Assembly (NCBI GenBank): GCA_004356015.1
Contig: SMYD01000006.1
Location: 1-38,503, forward strand
Reading direction: 5' to 3'
Origin: Acidobacteriota bacterium
GTDB taxonomy: Bacteria; Acidobacteriota; Polarisedimenticolia; SMYD01
DNA: 38,503 nucleotides
Below are positions 27,810-35,389 of this stretch, piece after piece. The number at the start of each line of letters is the position of its first letter. Positions within the stretch are counted from its first letter, which is position 1. The position numbers and the translations under genes are program-made. A model generated the notes under the pieces. That model was not told where the DNA came from. It was given only the letters and a program-made list of their open reading frames with translations, and made no database searches.

Positions 27810-29251
27810 GCGGCAGCACTCGCGGCGGAGGCGGGATTCTGGAAGGCGCGGCGGTGGTAGAGAAGCTCGAAGAGATTTCCCTCGTGGGGCTGATCCCATG
27901 AAACCCTGCCGGTGGGGATGGAGCCCAGATTCAACCGCTCGATGTGCCGGCATTCCATGGCGGCGCCGGCGAAGCGATCGTCGCCGGTGAGCACCGTGCC
28001 CACAAGGGTCGGGCCTATGAGGTCCAGCAGATCGGCCGGCGGGACTTCCACATAGGCGGCGAAGGGAAAGAGCAGCTCAGCACGGGCCAGCGCGTGGGCC
28101 GGATCGGTACAACGGATCAGGGTGGGACGGAGGAAAGCCAGACCATCCATCTCGACCACCCTGCCATCCTTGTAATAGGGGGCGGTGAGATCCTCCGCTC
28201 CCGGCGCTTGCAGATGATCGTCGATGAAATCCGAAATTCGTCGCGCCACCTGCACGTCACCGAATGCCGCCAGACGCGCATCCGGATGGTCCAGCGGCAG
28301 CGGTTCCATGGCTGCCAGTTTCTCCGCCAGAGCCTCCGCCAGACCCGGCGCCCTGCCACCGACCCACACGCCTGAGGCGTTGACGCACGATCGACCCCCG
28401 TTATCGGCAATCGATGCGGCCATGAGCTCGACGTGGTCTTCCCACCTGGAGATCTGATCGGGAGCCAGCAGGACCTTGCTCTTGCCGGGACCGTGCAGCT
28501 CGATGCGGCGATCATGGAGCCACGGCTTCACCGTGGCGGCATCCCCGAAGAAGAGCGACCGATGGCAGCGGCTCAGGATCTCCGTAGCACCGGCATAGTC
28601 ACTTGGATAGAAGCTGAGTGCCTCCGGGGGGCAACCCGCGGCCAGGAACGCCTGAATGACCCGGAAAGGTGTCCACGGCTCCTGGCGGCCTGGCCGCAGC
28701 ACCAGCGGCACCTTCATGGCCACAGCCGGCAGCCAGAGGGCGTGCACTCCCGGCGAATTGCTGGGCAGCACCGCGCCCAGCATGTCGGCCTGGCTCAGAT
28801 AGCTCACCGGACGCTGGGCGTTACCGTTCCACCCTTCATCCAGGACCGACAGGTCGAGGCCGCGGGTCAGGCCCATGAGAATCCGCTCCATCTCCGCCAG
28901 GACAAAACGAATCTTCTCCATATTGCGATGACACAGGGCGCGAGGCACACCGGTGGTGGCCGACTGGATGGCCACGAATTCATCCGGCCCCTGCATGACG
29001 TCTCCCATGGGCAGGCGGCCGGTCATGAACAGATCGGCGGCACGCCGGGACATGGAGATCAGTTCCGAGACAGGCCGTTCCGCCAGGATCTGCCGGTTGT
29101 GACGAGCATCGAGGATGAGATCCCGGGCGATGAGACCCGGGTTGGCCTGGCTGACCAGGGCAACCGTCTCGCCGGTTCCCACATGCTTGAGCTGGATGGT
29201 ATCCAGGCTGAGATACGGCTTGCCCCCGCGGAGAACGGGCAGGTGCAGCAT
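27806..29251 (-). CDS. Aldehyde dehydrogenase-fold acyl reductase (LuxC-like)
   Basis: 481 residues, the size of LuxC. The ALDH-fold cofactor region begins near VLPSNSPGVHALWLPA (161-176). The general base E251 lies in ELHGPGKS and the nucleophile C289 in NGGRSCVNAS, with the usual spacing, so it looks catalytically competent. LuxC enzymes reduce an acyl group delivered by LuxE to an aldehyde; related acyl-CoA reductases use acyl-CoA. Its start overlaps the LuxE-like stop by one base (TGATG), supporting a joint acid-to-aldehyde reaction. An ordinary aldehyde dehydrogenase acting in the oxidative direction is the alternative. Confidence 0.8.
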   Translation of the reverse strand: MLHLPVLRGGKPYLSLDTIQLKHVGTGETVALVSQANPGLIARDLILDARHNRQILAERPVSELISMSRRAADLFMTGRLPMGDVMQGPDEFVAIQSATTGVPRALCHRNMEKIRFVLAEMERILMGLTRGLDLSVLDEGWNGNAQRPVSYLSQADMLGAVLPSNSPGVHALWLPAVAMKVPLVLRPGRQEPWTPFRVIQAFLAAGCPPEALSFYPSDYAGATEILSRCHRSLFFGDAATVKPWLHDRRIELHGPGKSKVLLAPDQISRWEDHVELMAASIADNGGRSCVNASGVWVGGRAPGLAEALAEKLAAMEPLPLDHPDARLAAFGDVQVARRISDFIDDHLQAPGAEDLTAPYYKDGRVVEMDGLAFLRPTLIRCTDPAHALARAELLFPFAAYVEVPPADLLDLIGPTLVGTVLTGDDRFAGAAMECRHIERLNLGSIPTGRVSWDQPHEGNLFELLYHRRAFQNPASAASAAA

Positions 29252-30330
29252 CAGTAGACTCCCACCACGACCGAGGTCTTGAGAGAGGAGAGGAGGCCCA
29301 GATTGCTGACCCCGTCCCACGGGAACTGCTCGCAGGGTGCCGCCCTCTCGCCTTCGTCTCGCTCCGCGAAGCGGGGCATGAAAAATTCTCTCGTCAGCGT
29401 CGTCAGGAGAACCCGCCCGGTGGCTCCGTAGGGCACCGTCTCATCCAGGTTGTCGGGGTTGACGATTTCAAACACCGCCCGGGGCAGCGGCGGGTAATAG
29501 ATGATGGCGTAGTGATCTGCCGGGTCGTACGCCTTGGCGACGGCCAGGCCCATGAGGGTGTTGCCGTAGGTGGGCACGAAATCGATGCCGGGAGCCAGTT
29601 CCTCGCGCACAAAGCGGTTGAACTGGGCCGTCATCTCGGTCCCCCCACAGAAGATGCCGGTGAATCCCAGCTTCCCCAGGGGACAGCGCTGGGAGAGGGC
29701 ATCCAGCAGCTTGGGGGTGGTGAACAGGCACTTGATGTTGGGATGGGCACCCATGATCTTCATGGCCTGATCGATCACGTGGTCCTTGTAGGCCTTCATC
29801 TCCTCCCAGGCCTGGCGCTTGACCAGGTTGTTGACCCAGCGGGGATCCAGATCCACGAAGAAGCACATCCCACCGCGATACTGGGCCAGGTGCTCGATGG
29901 CCAGGCGCAGGCGGCGGGGGCCGGTGGGTCCCAGCATGAGCCAGTCGGACCCCTTGGGAAACCCCTCGTCGGAGAGTTGATCGCCGAACGCTTCATAGTC
30001 GACGCGAAAATCGTTGATGTTGATGCGAGTCTTGGGAACCCCTGTGGAGCCGCCGGTTTCGAACACGCACAAGGGCTGCCCCTGGAGCCCTCTGGGCAGC
30101 CACCTGCGCACCGGCCCGCCCCGCAGCCAATCATCCTGGAAATGCCCCAGCTTCTTCAGATCGTCGTAACCCTGGATCGTCTTCCGTGGGTCAAAGTCCA
30201 TCTTCTGCGCATAATTCAGCCAGAATTCGCAGCCCGTGTCGGGATTGAAGTGCCACTGCACAATCTCACGGACGTGGGCATCCAGCCGTTGGCGCCCGGC
30301 GGCAATCTCTTTCTCCAGGGAGGCATCCAT
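29251..30330 (-). CDS. LuxE/PaaK-like acyl-protein synthetase
   Basis: 359 residues. ETGGSTGVPKT (91-101) is the AMP-binding P-loop of adenylate-forming enzymes, and FCGGTEMTAQF (228-237 region) and VPTYGNTLMGL (252-262) match the later core motifs of the LuxE/PaaK group. The length fits LuxE (about 370), which lacks most of the mobile C-terminal domain of acyl-CoA ligases. LuxE activates a carboxylic acid with ATP and holds it on a C-terminal cysteine; C333 is a candidate. The longer open frame upstream runs into the preceding propeller gene; ATG at 30330 gives the family-length protein. It is the first enzyme of the acid-aldehyde-alcohol trio. Confidence 0.85.
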   Translation of the reverse strand: MDASLEKEIAAGRQRLDAHVREIVQWHFNPDTGCEFWLNYAQKMDFDPRKTIQGYDDLKKLGHFQDDWLRGGPVRRWLPRGLQGQPLCVFETGGSTGVPKTRININDFRVDYEAFGDQLSDEGFPKGSDWLMLGPTGPRRLRLAIEHLAQYRGGMCFFVDLDPRWVNNLVKRQAWEEMKAYKDHVIDQAMKIMGAHPNIKCLFTTPKLLDALSQRCPLGKLGFTGIFCGGTEMTAQFNRFVREELAPGIDFVPTYGNTLMGLAVAKAYDPADHYAIIYYPPLPRAVFEIVNPDNLDETVPYGATGRVLLTTLTREFFMPRFAERDEGERAAPCEQFPWDGVSNLGLLSSLKTSVVVGVY

Positions 30331-30355
30331 GGTGCTCTCTTTCGTGGCGCTCACC

Positions 30356-30369
30356 GGCCGACACCGGCC
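30356..30369. terminator. Small hairpin in the gap before the luxE-like gene
   Basis: GGCCG-ACAC-CGGCC forms a 5-pair, all-GC stem with a 4-base loop in the 46-base gap after the propeller gene, the longest gap inside the leftward run. No T-run follows on the minus strand. It might slow transcription or set mRNA stability between the propeller pair and the enzyme genes. Confidence 0.2.
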
Positions 30370-30376
30370 AGAATCT

Positions 30377-31840
30377 TCAGCGGGATTCCGGAGCCCCGCC
30401 GGCCGGGGCGATCCCTTTCTTGAGGGCAAATATCTTGTTGCGGGACACCACGTACATGACACCGTCCCGGGCCACCGGTGTGGTGTAAACCGCCGCCCCC
30501 ATGTTGGTCTCGTACAGCAGTTCCATGGTCGTACCGGCCTTGAGCACGGCGATGTCGCCATCCTCGTCGCCGATGTAGACCTTGCCGTCAGCCACCCATG
30601 TGGAGCCCCAGATGGCGGCGAAGGTATCGTACCTCCAGTGCAGCTTGCCGGTCTCCAGATCGAAGCAATAGACAAACCCGGACAGATCGGCGATGTAGAG
30701 CAGTCCATCATGAATCGACGCGGTGGACATGGTGCGATGGAAGTCGTCGCCACCCACGTGCCAGACAGTGGCCTTGTCGGATACATCGCCAGTCATCGTG
30801 CCGTCGATGGCGTAGAAATGACCGCCGGATTCGCCGTGCTCCGGATCCTGGCCGACTCCCAGGTAGACCCGGTCTTTGTAGATCACCGCTGTCGAGATGA
30901 TGTTGTTGCGCGTGCCCGAGCCGCCCAGCACCCACTTGGAATCCTTGGGATTGAGGTCGAATTTCCAGATCAGCTTGCCGGTCTTGGGCTCGTAGGAATA
31001 GAGCCAGCCATCGCCACCGGGGAAGACCACCTGGGCTTTGCCACCCATGACGCCGTAGGAGGGGTTGGACCAGCTTCCATGCAGGACATCAGGTGACGGC
31101 TCGACCCCTTCCCACACCACCTTGCCGGTCTTGATGTCGATGGCCAGAAAGCTGGGCGACAGCGGCGACGGGATGTTCACGTGCCCTTCATCCACACCCT
31201 GGCCGGTGATCACGAAGAGGATGCCGTCCACGATAAGGGGGCTGCCGGCGGCCAGATTGTGCGGGAACACATCCAGTTCCTCGATCATGTCCAGCTTCCA
31301 GATGATGTCCTCATCCATGGGGCCGGTGGCGGTCTCATCTCTATAAGGGCCGTCGTTCTCGCCGTCGGTGAAGCCTTCGGCGTCGGCGGCGATGATCTCG
31401 GCCCGGTTGGAGGTGTAGTAGACCACGCCGTCATGAATGGCCGGCGTGGAACATACGCCCTGCAGGGGCCAGTCGTTGACCCGGCCCGCCGGCAGCTTGG
31501 CGTGGGCCGACTGCCAGATCAGCTTGCCGGTCTTGATGTCGAAGGCCATGACATTGCCGCGGTCACCGGTCAGCTTGGGATTGTAGAGATGCTCGTTATT
31601 GGTCCCCACGTAGACTCGGCCGTCGGCCACCACCGGTCCGGCGTAGCTCTGCGAGCCCAGTTCAGCGGACCACAGGATGTTGAGCCCTGTTGCGGCATCG
31701 AACCTGGTGGGCAGGTTCTTCTCATCGCTGACCATGTTGTGGGACGGTGTGTTGCCGTACATGGCCTCCTCCGCCACCGGCACCGTCCCTGCGGCCAGCA
31801 GCATTCCCCCCAGAATCAACCACACAGAGTTCTTTCTCAT
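30377..31840 (-). CDS. Secreted PQQ-like beta-propeller protein (487 aa)
   Basis: 487 residues with a Sec signal (LILGGMLLAAGTVPVAEEA). Propeller repeats include AFDIKTGKLIWQSA, AIDIKTGKVVWEGV, SYEPKTGKLIWKFDL and CFDLETGKLHWRYD. Insertions such as ADAEGFTDGENDGPYRDE are acidic and could bind calcium. No cytochrome domain or vicinal cysteines are seen. It overlaps the larger propeller gene upstream by one base (TGATG). Being the second gene from the operon head, it should be well expressed. A structural or binding role for a partner of the cluster is likely, but the ligand is unknown. Confidence 0.88.
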   Translation of the reverse strand: MRKNSVWLILGGMLLAAGTVPVAEEAMYGNTPSHNMVSDEKNLPTRFDAATGLNILWSAELGSQSYAGPVVADGRVYVGTNNEHLYNPKLTGDRGNVMAFDIKTGKLIWQSAHAKLPAGRVNDWPLQGVCSTPAIHDGVVYYTSNRAEIIAADAEGFTDGENDGPYRDETATGPMDEDIIWKLDMIEELDVFPHNLAAGSPLIVDGILFVITGQGVDEGHVNIPSPLSPSFLAIDIKTGKVVWEGVEPSPDVLHGSWSNPSYGVMGGKAQVVFPGGDGWLYSYEPKTGKLIWKFDLNPKDSKWVLGGSGTRNNIISTAVIYKDRVYLGVGQDPEHGESGGHFYAIDGTMTGDVSDKATVWHVGGDDFHRTMSTASIHDGLLYIADLSGFVYCFDLETGKLHWRYDTFAAIWGSTWVADGKVYIGDEDGDIAVLKAGTTMELLYETNMGAAVYTTPVARDGVMYVVSRNKIFALKKGIAPAGGAPESR

Positions 31841-34056
31841 CAGTTATTCACCGTCACTTGAATGTTGTCCCAGTAAGCATCGGCCCGGGCGTGACCCACC
31901 ACGCCAGGACTCCCATAGGTAACGGGATGCGGATCTTCGGCCGTCAGGGTCCAGTCCCCCGGCTCCTCCTCACCTCGCTTCCAGATCTTGCCGCGGACCT
32001 GGGCTGTCTTTCCGCTCGTTTCCACGCGCAGTTTCATGACATACCAGGTGTCCATGTCCCAGGTGAACTTGGTCTCCTGGGACATGCGCAGATCCGCCGA
32101 TGTGGAGCGGATCTGAACCTTCTGGTGAGCACCCTGCAGGTCCAGGATGTACCCGCTGTTGATGAGCCCCAGGTCGGCGCGGCGGCGGCCCTTCTGGGAG
32201 CTGAACACATCGGCCTGGATGGTGTATCCGGATGCATCGGGGCGCCCGATGAAAGCCGTACGGCGGTCGATGCCGCGCGCACTGGGGGCCTGATGCAGCA
32301 CCTTGCCACCATCCCGCTCGGCCACCTTGAAGCTGCGGCCGGCCCGGACCCAGGTGGGCGGAACAATGCCCGTCTCCATGCTCTCGAAGTCCAGAGACCA
32401 CGGTGCTACGGGCAGCACTCGCACCCAGGCCTTGGCTTCAACCCCGCCGGCGCTCACCTTGACGGTGCCCGTTCGGGGGCCACCGCCGTCTCCAGGGGTA
32501 TAGACACCTTCGGGAGAAACCGTCCCATCCAGTCCATCCAGCGACCATGTCAGGTCGGGAGAGGCCACGGGCTGTCGCTCACCGTCCAGGGCCCGCACCG
32601 TGAAATGAATCGGACGGCCGGGAGTGGCCACAGCAATGGCCGGCACAACCTGCAGCCAGTCGGCCTCACCCTGGCCGGGCGCCGGTGCTTCCGCGGCCCG
32701 CAACGGGCCGTTGTTCAGAGGCCGCGTGCTGTCACCCAGGGCGTAGAGACCGCCCTCGGTGGCGAAGAAGACCCGGCCATAGGCCACCGCCGGTGAACTG
32801 TAGATCTCGGCGTAGCGACCGTCTTCAACCTTGAGTTCGTCCATGTCCAGGCTCTCGACACCGTCTCTGCCCAGCTCGAGGATGTGGAAGCGTCCATTGA
32901 CCTCGGTCGCGTAGATCTTGCCGTCGGCCACCACCACCGAGGCCTTGCCCACCGTGCCCAGGGAATACTCCCACTTCTCCGTGCCGGTCTCGGCGTCCAG
33001 GGCATGGAGGTTGGCCGAGTTGTCCGACAGGTAGAGCACGCCGTCGTGATAGGCCGGCGAAGGAAAGCCGGCGAAGACCTCGTCGTTGCGCCACACCTCG
33101 GCGGTCTTGGTGATGTCGCCCTCGCCTTTGGCTTCGAAGCAGACCAGGCGGCCCTGGGTCGTGGCATCCAGGTTCTCTTCGCTGTGCGACGCGAACACCC
33201 GATTGCCGTGGACCAGAACCGTGCTGTTGAGGCCGCGCTTGCTCAGCTGAAAGCCCCACACTTTCTCGCCGGTCTCCAAACGCAGGCCGTAAATCCAGCC
33301 GTCGCCGCTGCCGGTGACCAGCATCTTGCGGCCGTCGATGACGGCGGCCACCGGGGTCGACTGGGTATTGAAGTCGAAGGCCATGCCGCCGGGCGTCGCC
33401 ACCCAGACGATCTCGCCGGTCATCTTGTCCATGGCGTAATAGCGATGGCTGAGGCGGCCCAGGTCTCCCCACCCGACGCTGATGAAGCTGATGATCATCA
33501 GGTCGTCCACCACCAGGGGCGTCTGGGTGCGGCCTCCGTAGCCGGAGTAATGCCCCAGTTCATCTCCCATGAAGCGGGACCAGAGACGCTTCCCGTCGGG
33601 GGCATAGCCGATCATCTGCCCCGAGACACCGTGGGCATAGATGTTGCCGGTGGCCGGATCGGCCGCCAGGCTGGCCCAGCCCACCCGGTTGAACGGCACG
33701 GTGGTGTGGTAGACGTTGAAGCGATCCTCCCAGAGAAGGTCACCGTTCTCCGCGTCAAAGCAGGCCACCCGCTCCTGCCGATCGATCTCTTCGCCGACGC
33801 GGCCGATGACGCAGACGCGGCCATCCACCACGACCGGCGTGGAGCGGCCGATGAAGTCCGCCTTCCAGATCATGTTCTCGCCGCCGGGCGTCCACGAAGA
33901 AACCAGGCCGGTCTCCGTGGAGGTGCCGTCCTGCTGCGGCCCGCGCCAGGCAGGCCAGTCTTCGGCATATCCCCCCTGATCCGCGCCCGTGCAGGCCAGA
34001 GTCAGACAAAGTCCGGCCGCTGCCACCAGTTTGAAGGTCCCACCCACGGTTCTCAT
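31840..34056 (-). CDS. Lipoprotein with PQQ-like propeller, Ig-like and lectin-like domains
   Basis: 738 residues. A leader ending in LTLAC predicts a lipoprotein. Residues about 35-460 form a propeller (DWPAWRGPQQDG, then repeats such as CFDAENGDLLWED, AMDKMTGEIVWVA, GLRLETGEKVWGF and ALDAETGTEKWEY). About 475-565 look like an Ig-like domain (TPGRPIHFTVRALDGE, VTWS-like strands). About 570-738 resemble a concanavalin/LamG-like sandwich (LDFESMETGIVPPTWV, YWDNIQVTV). This mix suggests binding to a carbohydrate or surface polymer outside the cytoplasmic membrane. It heads the long leftward run; GGAGGAG precedes the ATG by ten bases. Confidence 0.88.
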   Translation of the reverse strand: MRTVGGTFKLVAAAGLCLTLACTGADQGGYAEDWPAWRGPQQDGTSTETGLVSSWTPGGENMIWKADFIGRSTPVVVDGRVCVIGRVGEEIDRQERVACFDAENGDLLWEDRFNVYHTTVPFNRVGWASLAADPATGNIYAHGVSGQMIGYAPDGKRLWSRFMGDELGHYSGYGGRTQTPLVVDDLMIISFISVGWGDLGRLSHRYYAMDKMTGEIVWVATPGGMAFDFNTQSTPVAAVIDGRKMLVTGSGDGWIYGLRLETGEKVWGFQLSKRGLNSTVLVHGNRVFASHSEENLDATTQGRLVCFEAKGEGDITKTAEVWRNDEVFAGFPSPAYHDGVLYLSDNSANLHALDAETGTEKWEYSLGTVGKASVVVADGKIYATEVNGRFHILELGRDGVESLDMDELKVEDGRYAEIYSSPAVAYGRVFFATEGGLYALGDSTRPLNNGPLRAAEAPAPGQGEADWLQVVPAIAVATPGRPIHFTVRALDGERQPVASPDLTWSLDGLDGTVSPEGVYTPGDGGGPRTGTVKVSAGGVEAKAWVRVLPVAPWSLDFESMETGIVPPTWVRAGRSFKVAERDGGKVLHQAPSARGIDRRTAFIGRPDASGYTIQADVFSSQKGRRRADLGLINSGYILDLQGAHQKVQIRSTSADLRMSQETKFTWDMDTWYVMKLRVETSGKTAQVRGKIWKRGEEEPGDWTLTAEDPHPVTYGSPGVVGHARADAYWDNIQVTVNN

Positions 34057-34235
34057 TCCCGAACGTCTCCTCCGCGCCCCATGCGATCCTGGGCGCGCCA
34101 GTCACCTTATCGTCCGCACCTCACCTTGCGACCGACAACCTTCTCAGGTCGAAGGCGTTACCCACGATTGACAGAGCGGACCGGCTACGAACGCGAAGGT
34201 TACTACAAGGGCCCGGCCCGGCGGCGAGAACTGCT

Positions 34236-34252
34236 GTAAAGTGTTGTAAAGA
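34236..34252 (+). repeat. Ten-base-phased direct repeat, possible activator site
   Basis: TGTAAAG at 34236-34242 recurs at 34246-34252, one helical turn apart, within an AT-rich patch of a GC-rich region. It lies about 50 bases upstream of the -35 box of the TAXI-TRAP promoter. Helically phased direct repeats are typical of response-regulator or other tandem-binding activator sites. Confidence 0.35.
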
Positions 34253-34298
34253 TAAGAGAAGGCTGACCTCTTTCTTGCATGAATCAGCTTTCCGGCCG

Positions 34299-34327
34299 TT
34301 GACAGCACCACTCTTCCTCTTTAGCGT
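34299..34327 (+). promoter_or_regulatory. Promoter of the TAXI-TRAP operon
   Basis: A perfect TTGACA (34299-34304) is followed after 17 bases by TAGCGT (34322-34327, 3/6). The start of transcription would be near 34334, which leaves the first ATG (34336) almost leaderless and favours the second ATG at 34357, preceded by GAGGA. Confidence 0.5.
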
Positions 34328-34356
34328 AGGCCGCCATGAAGAAACGAGGAAACACC

Positions 34357-35379
34357 ATGCATCGTCGTAGCCCGATCGCAATCACCCTGATGGGTCTCAT
34401 TGTTCTGACCATGGCCTGCAGTCGCGATGGTAGTGGCGGCCCTCCCGGTGACAGCACCGCGACCGGGGACACCGGCGGCACCCGTTTCCTCAGTATCGGC
34501 ACGGCCCCTCCCGGCGGGGCTTTCTTCGTGGTCGGAGGTGCCCTGAGCGAAGTGCTGGACACCTACGGGCCGGCAGGCTGGTCCGTGACCGCCGAGGCGA
34601 CCAAGGGCAGCCAGGAGAACATCCGCCGCCTGGCTTCCGGGGAACTGGATGTGGCCCTGGCCAACGCCGCCATCAGCTACTTTGCCGTGCGCGGCAGCGA
34701 AGGCTGGGAGAAAGCCTATCCGGTGCGCACCGTCATGACCCTGGCACCCAACGTGGCCCTGTTCCTGACCCCGGCCAACAGCGGCGTGAAGACCCTGGCC
34801 GACCTCAAGGGCAAGCGCGTGGTCGTCGGCCCGGCCGGCGCGGGATTCAACTACTTCCTCCGTCCCTTGCTGGGCGCCCACGGCCTGACCTATGACGATT
34901 TCACCCCGGTTCACAACACCCAGGCCGCCGCCGTGGACATGCTGGCCGACGGCTCGGCCGCGGCCGCCTTTCTGGGCGGCGCCGTTCCCACGGCGTCCAT
35001 CACCCAGGCCACCGCTTCCCGTGACACGTTGTTCATCCCGTTCGATCCTGTTGCGGTCCGGAAGCTCACGACCGAATACCCCTTCTTCGACACGGCCACC
35101 ATCCCGGCAGACACCTATCGCGGGCAGGAAGAGGAGTTCGCCGGGCTCAACGTCGGCTCCATGCACCTCATCACGTCCGAGCCCGCCGACGAGGACCTCA
35201 TCTATCAGATCACCCGCACCATCTACGAGAATCGTGCAAAGGTCGTCGAGAAACACCCGGCCGGCCGCGCCATCAACCCCAGGGTCGTCGTGCGGGACAC
35301 CGGCACGCCCTTTCATCCCGGCGCCATCAGGTATTACCGGGAGATAGGTATCTGGCCCGAGCCGGAATCCGGCTCCTGA
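34357..35379 (+). CDS. TAXI-family TRAP transporter solute-binding lipoprotein
   Basis: 340 residues from the chosen start. A leader ending in LTMAC predicts a lipoprotein. The mature part begins SIGTAPPGGAFFVVGGALSEVL and continues with TKGSQENIRRLASGELDVALANA and LKGKRVVVGPAGAGF, the standard pattern of TAXI (TRAP-associated extracytoplasmic) binding proteins. An in-frame ATG seven codons earlier exists, but GAGGA is six bases before the ATG at 34357 and the promoter position agrees. It captures a substrate for the fused permease encoded 10 bases downstream. TAXI proteins mostly bind organic or amino acids; the ligand here is unknown. Confidence 0.92.
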   Translation: MHRRSPIAITLMGLIVLTMACSRDGSGGPPGDSTATGDTGGTRFLSIGTAPPGGAFFVVGGALSEVLDTYGPAGWSVTAEATKGSQENIRRLASGELDVALANAAISYFAVRGSEGWEKAYPVRTVMTLAPNVALFLTPANSGVKTLADLKGKRVVVGPAGAGFNYFLRPLLGAHGLTYDDFTPVHNTQAAAVDMLADGSAAAAFLGGAVPTASITQATASRDTLFIPFDPVAVRKLTTEYPFFDTATIPADTYRGQEEEFAGLNVGSMHLITSEPADEDLIYQITRTIYENRAKVVEKHPAGRAINPRVVVRDTGTPFHPGAIRYYREIGIWPEPESGS

Positions 35380-35389
35380 AGATTTCGGC

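Larger units (their letters stand above)
34057..34356. other. Divergent control region
   Basis: 300 bases between the head of the leftward run and the TAXI-TRAP operon. It contains a direct repeat, a good plus-strand promoter, and near 34100-34125 a weak minus-strand promoter candidate (TTGTCG with a GATAAG box) for the 17-gene run. A perfect TTGACA at 34168-34173 lacks a matching -10 box. No gene is apparent. Confidence 0.55.

Noticed and set aside
22860-34056. Reading the four propeller proteins as PQQ-dependent alcohol dehydrogenases
   Set aside because: They are mostly shorter than the quinoprotein dehydrogenases, lack the vicinal cysteine pair and cytochrome domain, and no pqq biosynthesis gene is nearby. 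The repeat alone is shared with BamB-like binding proteins.
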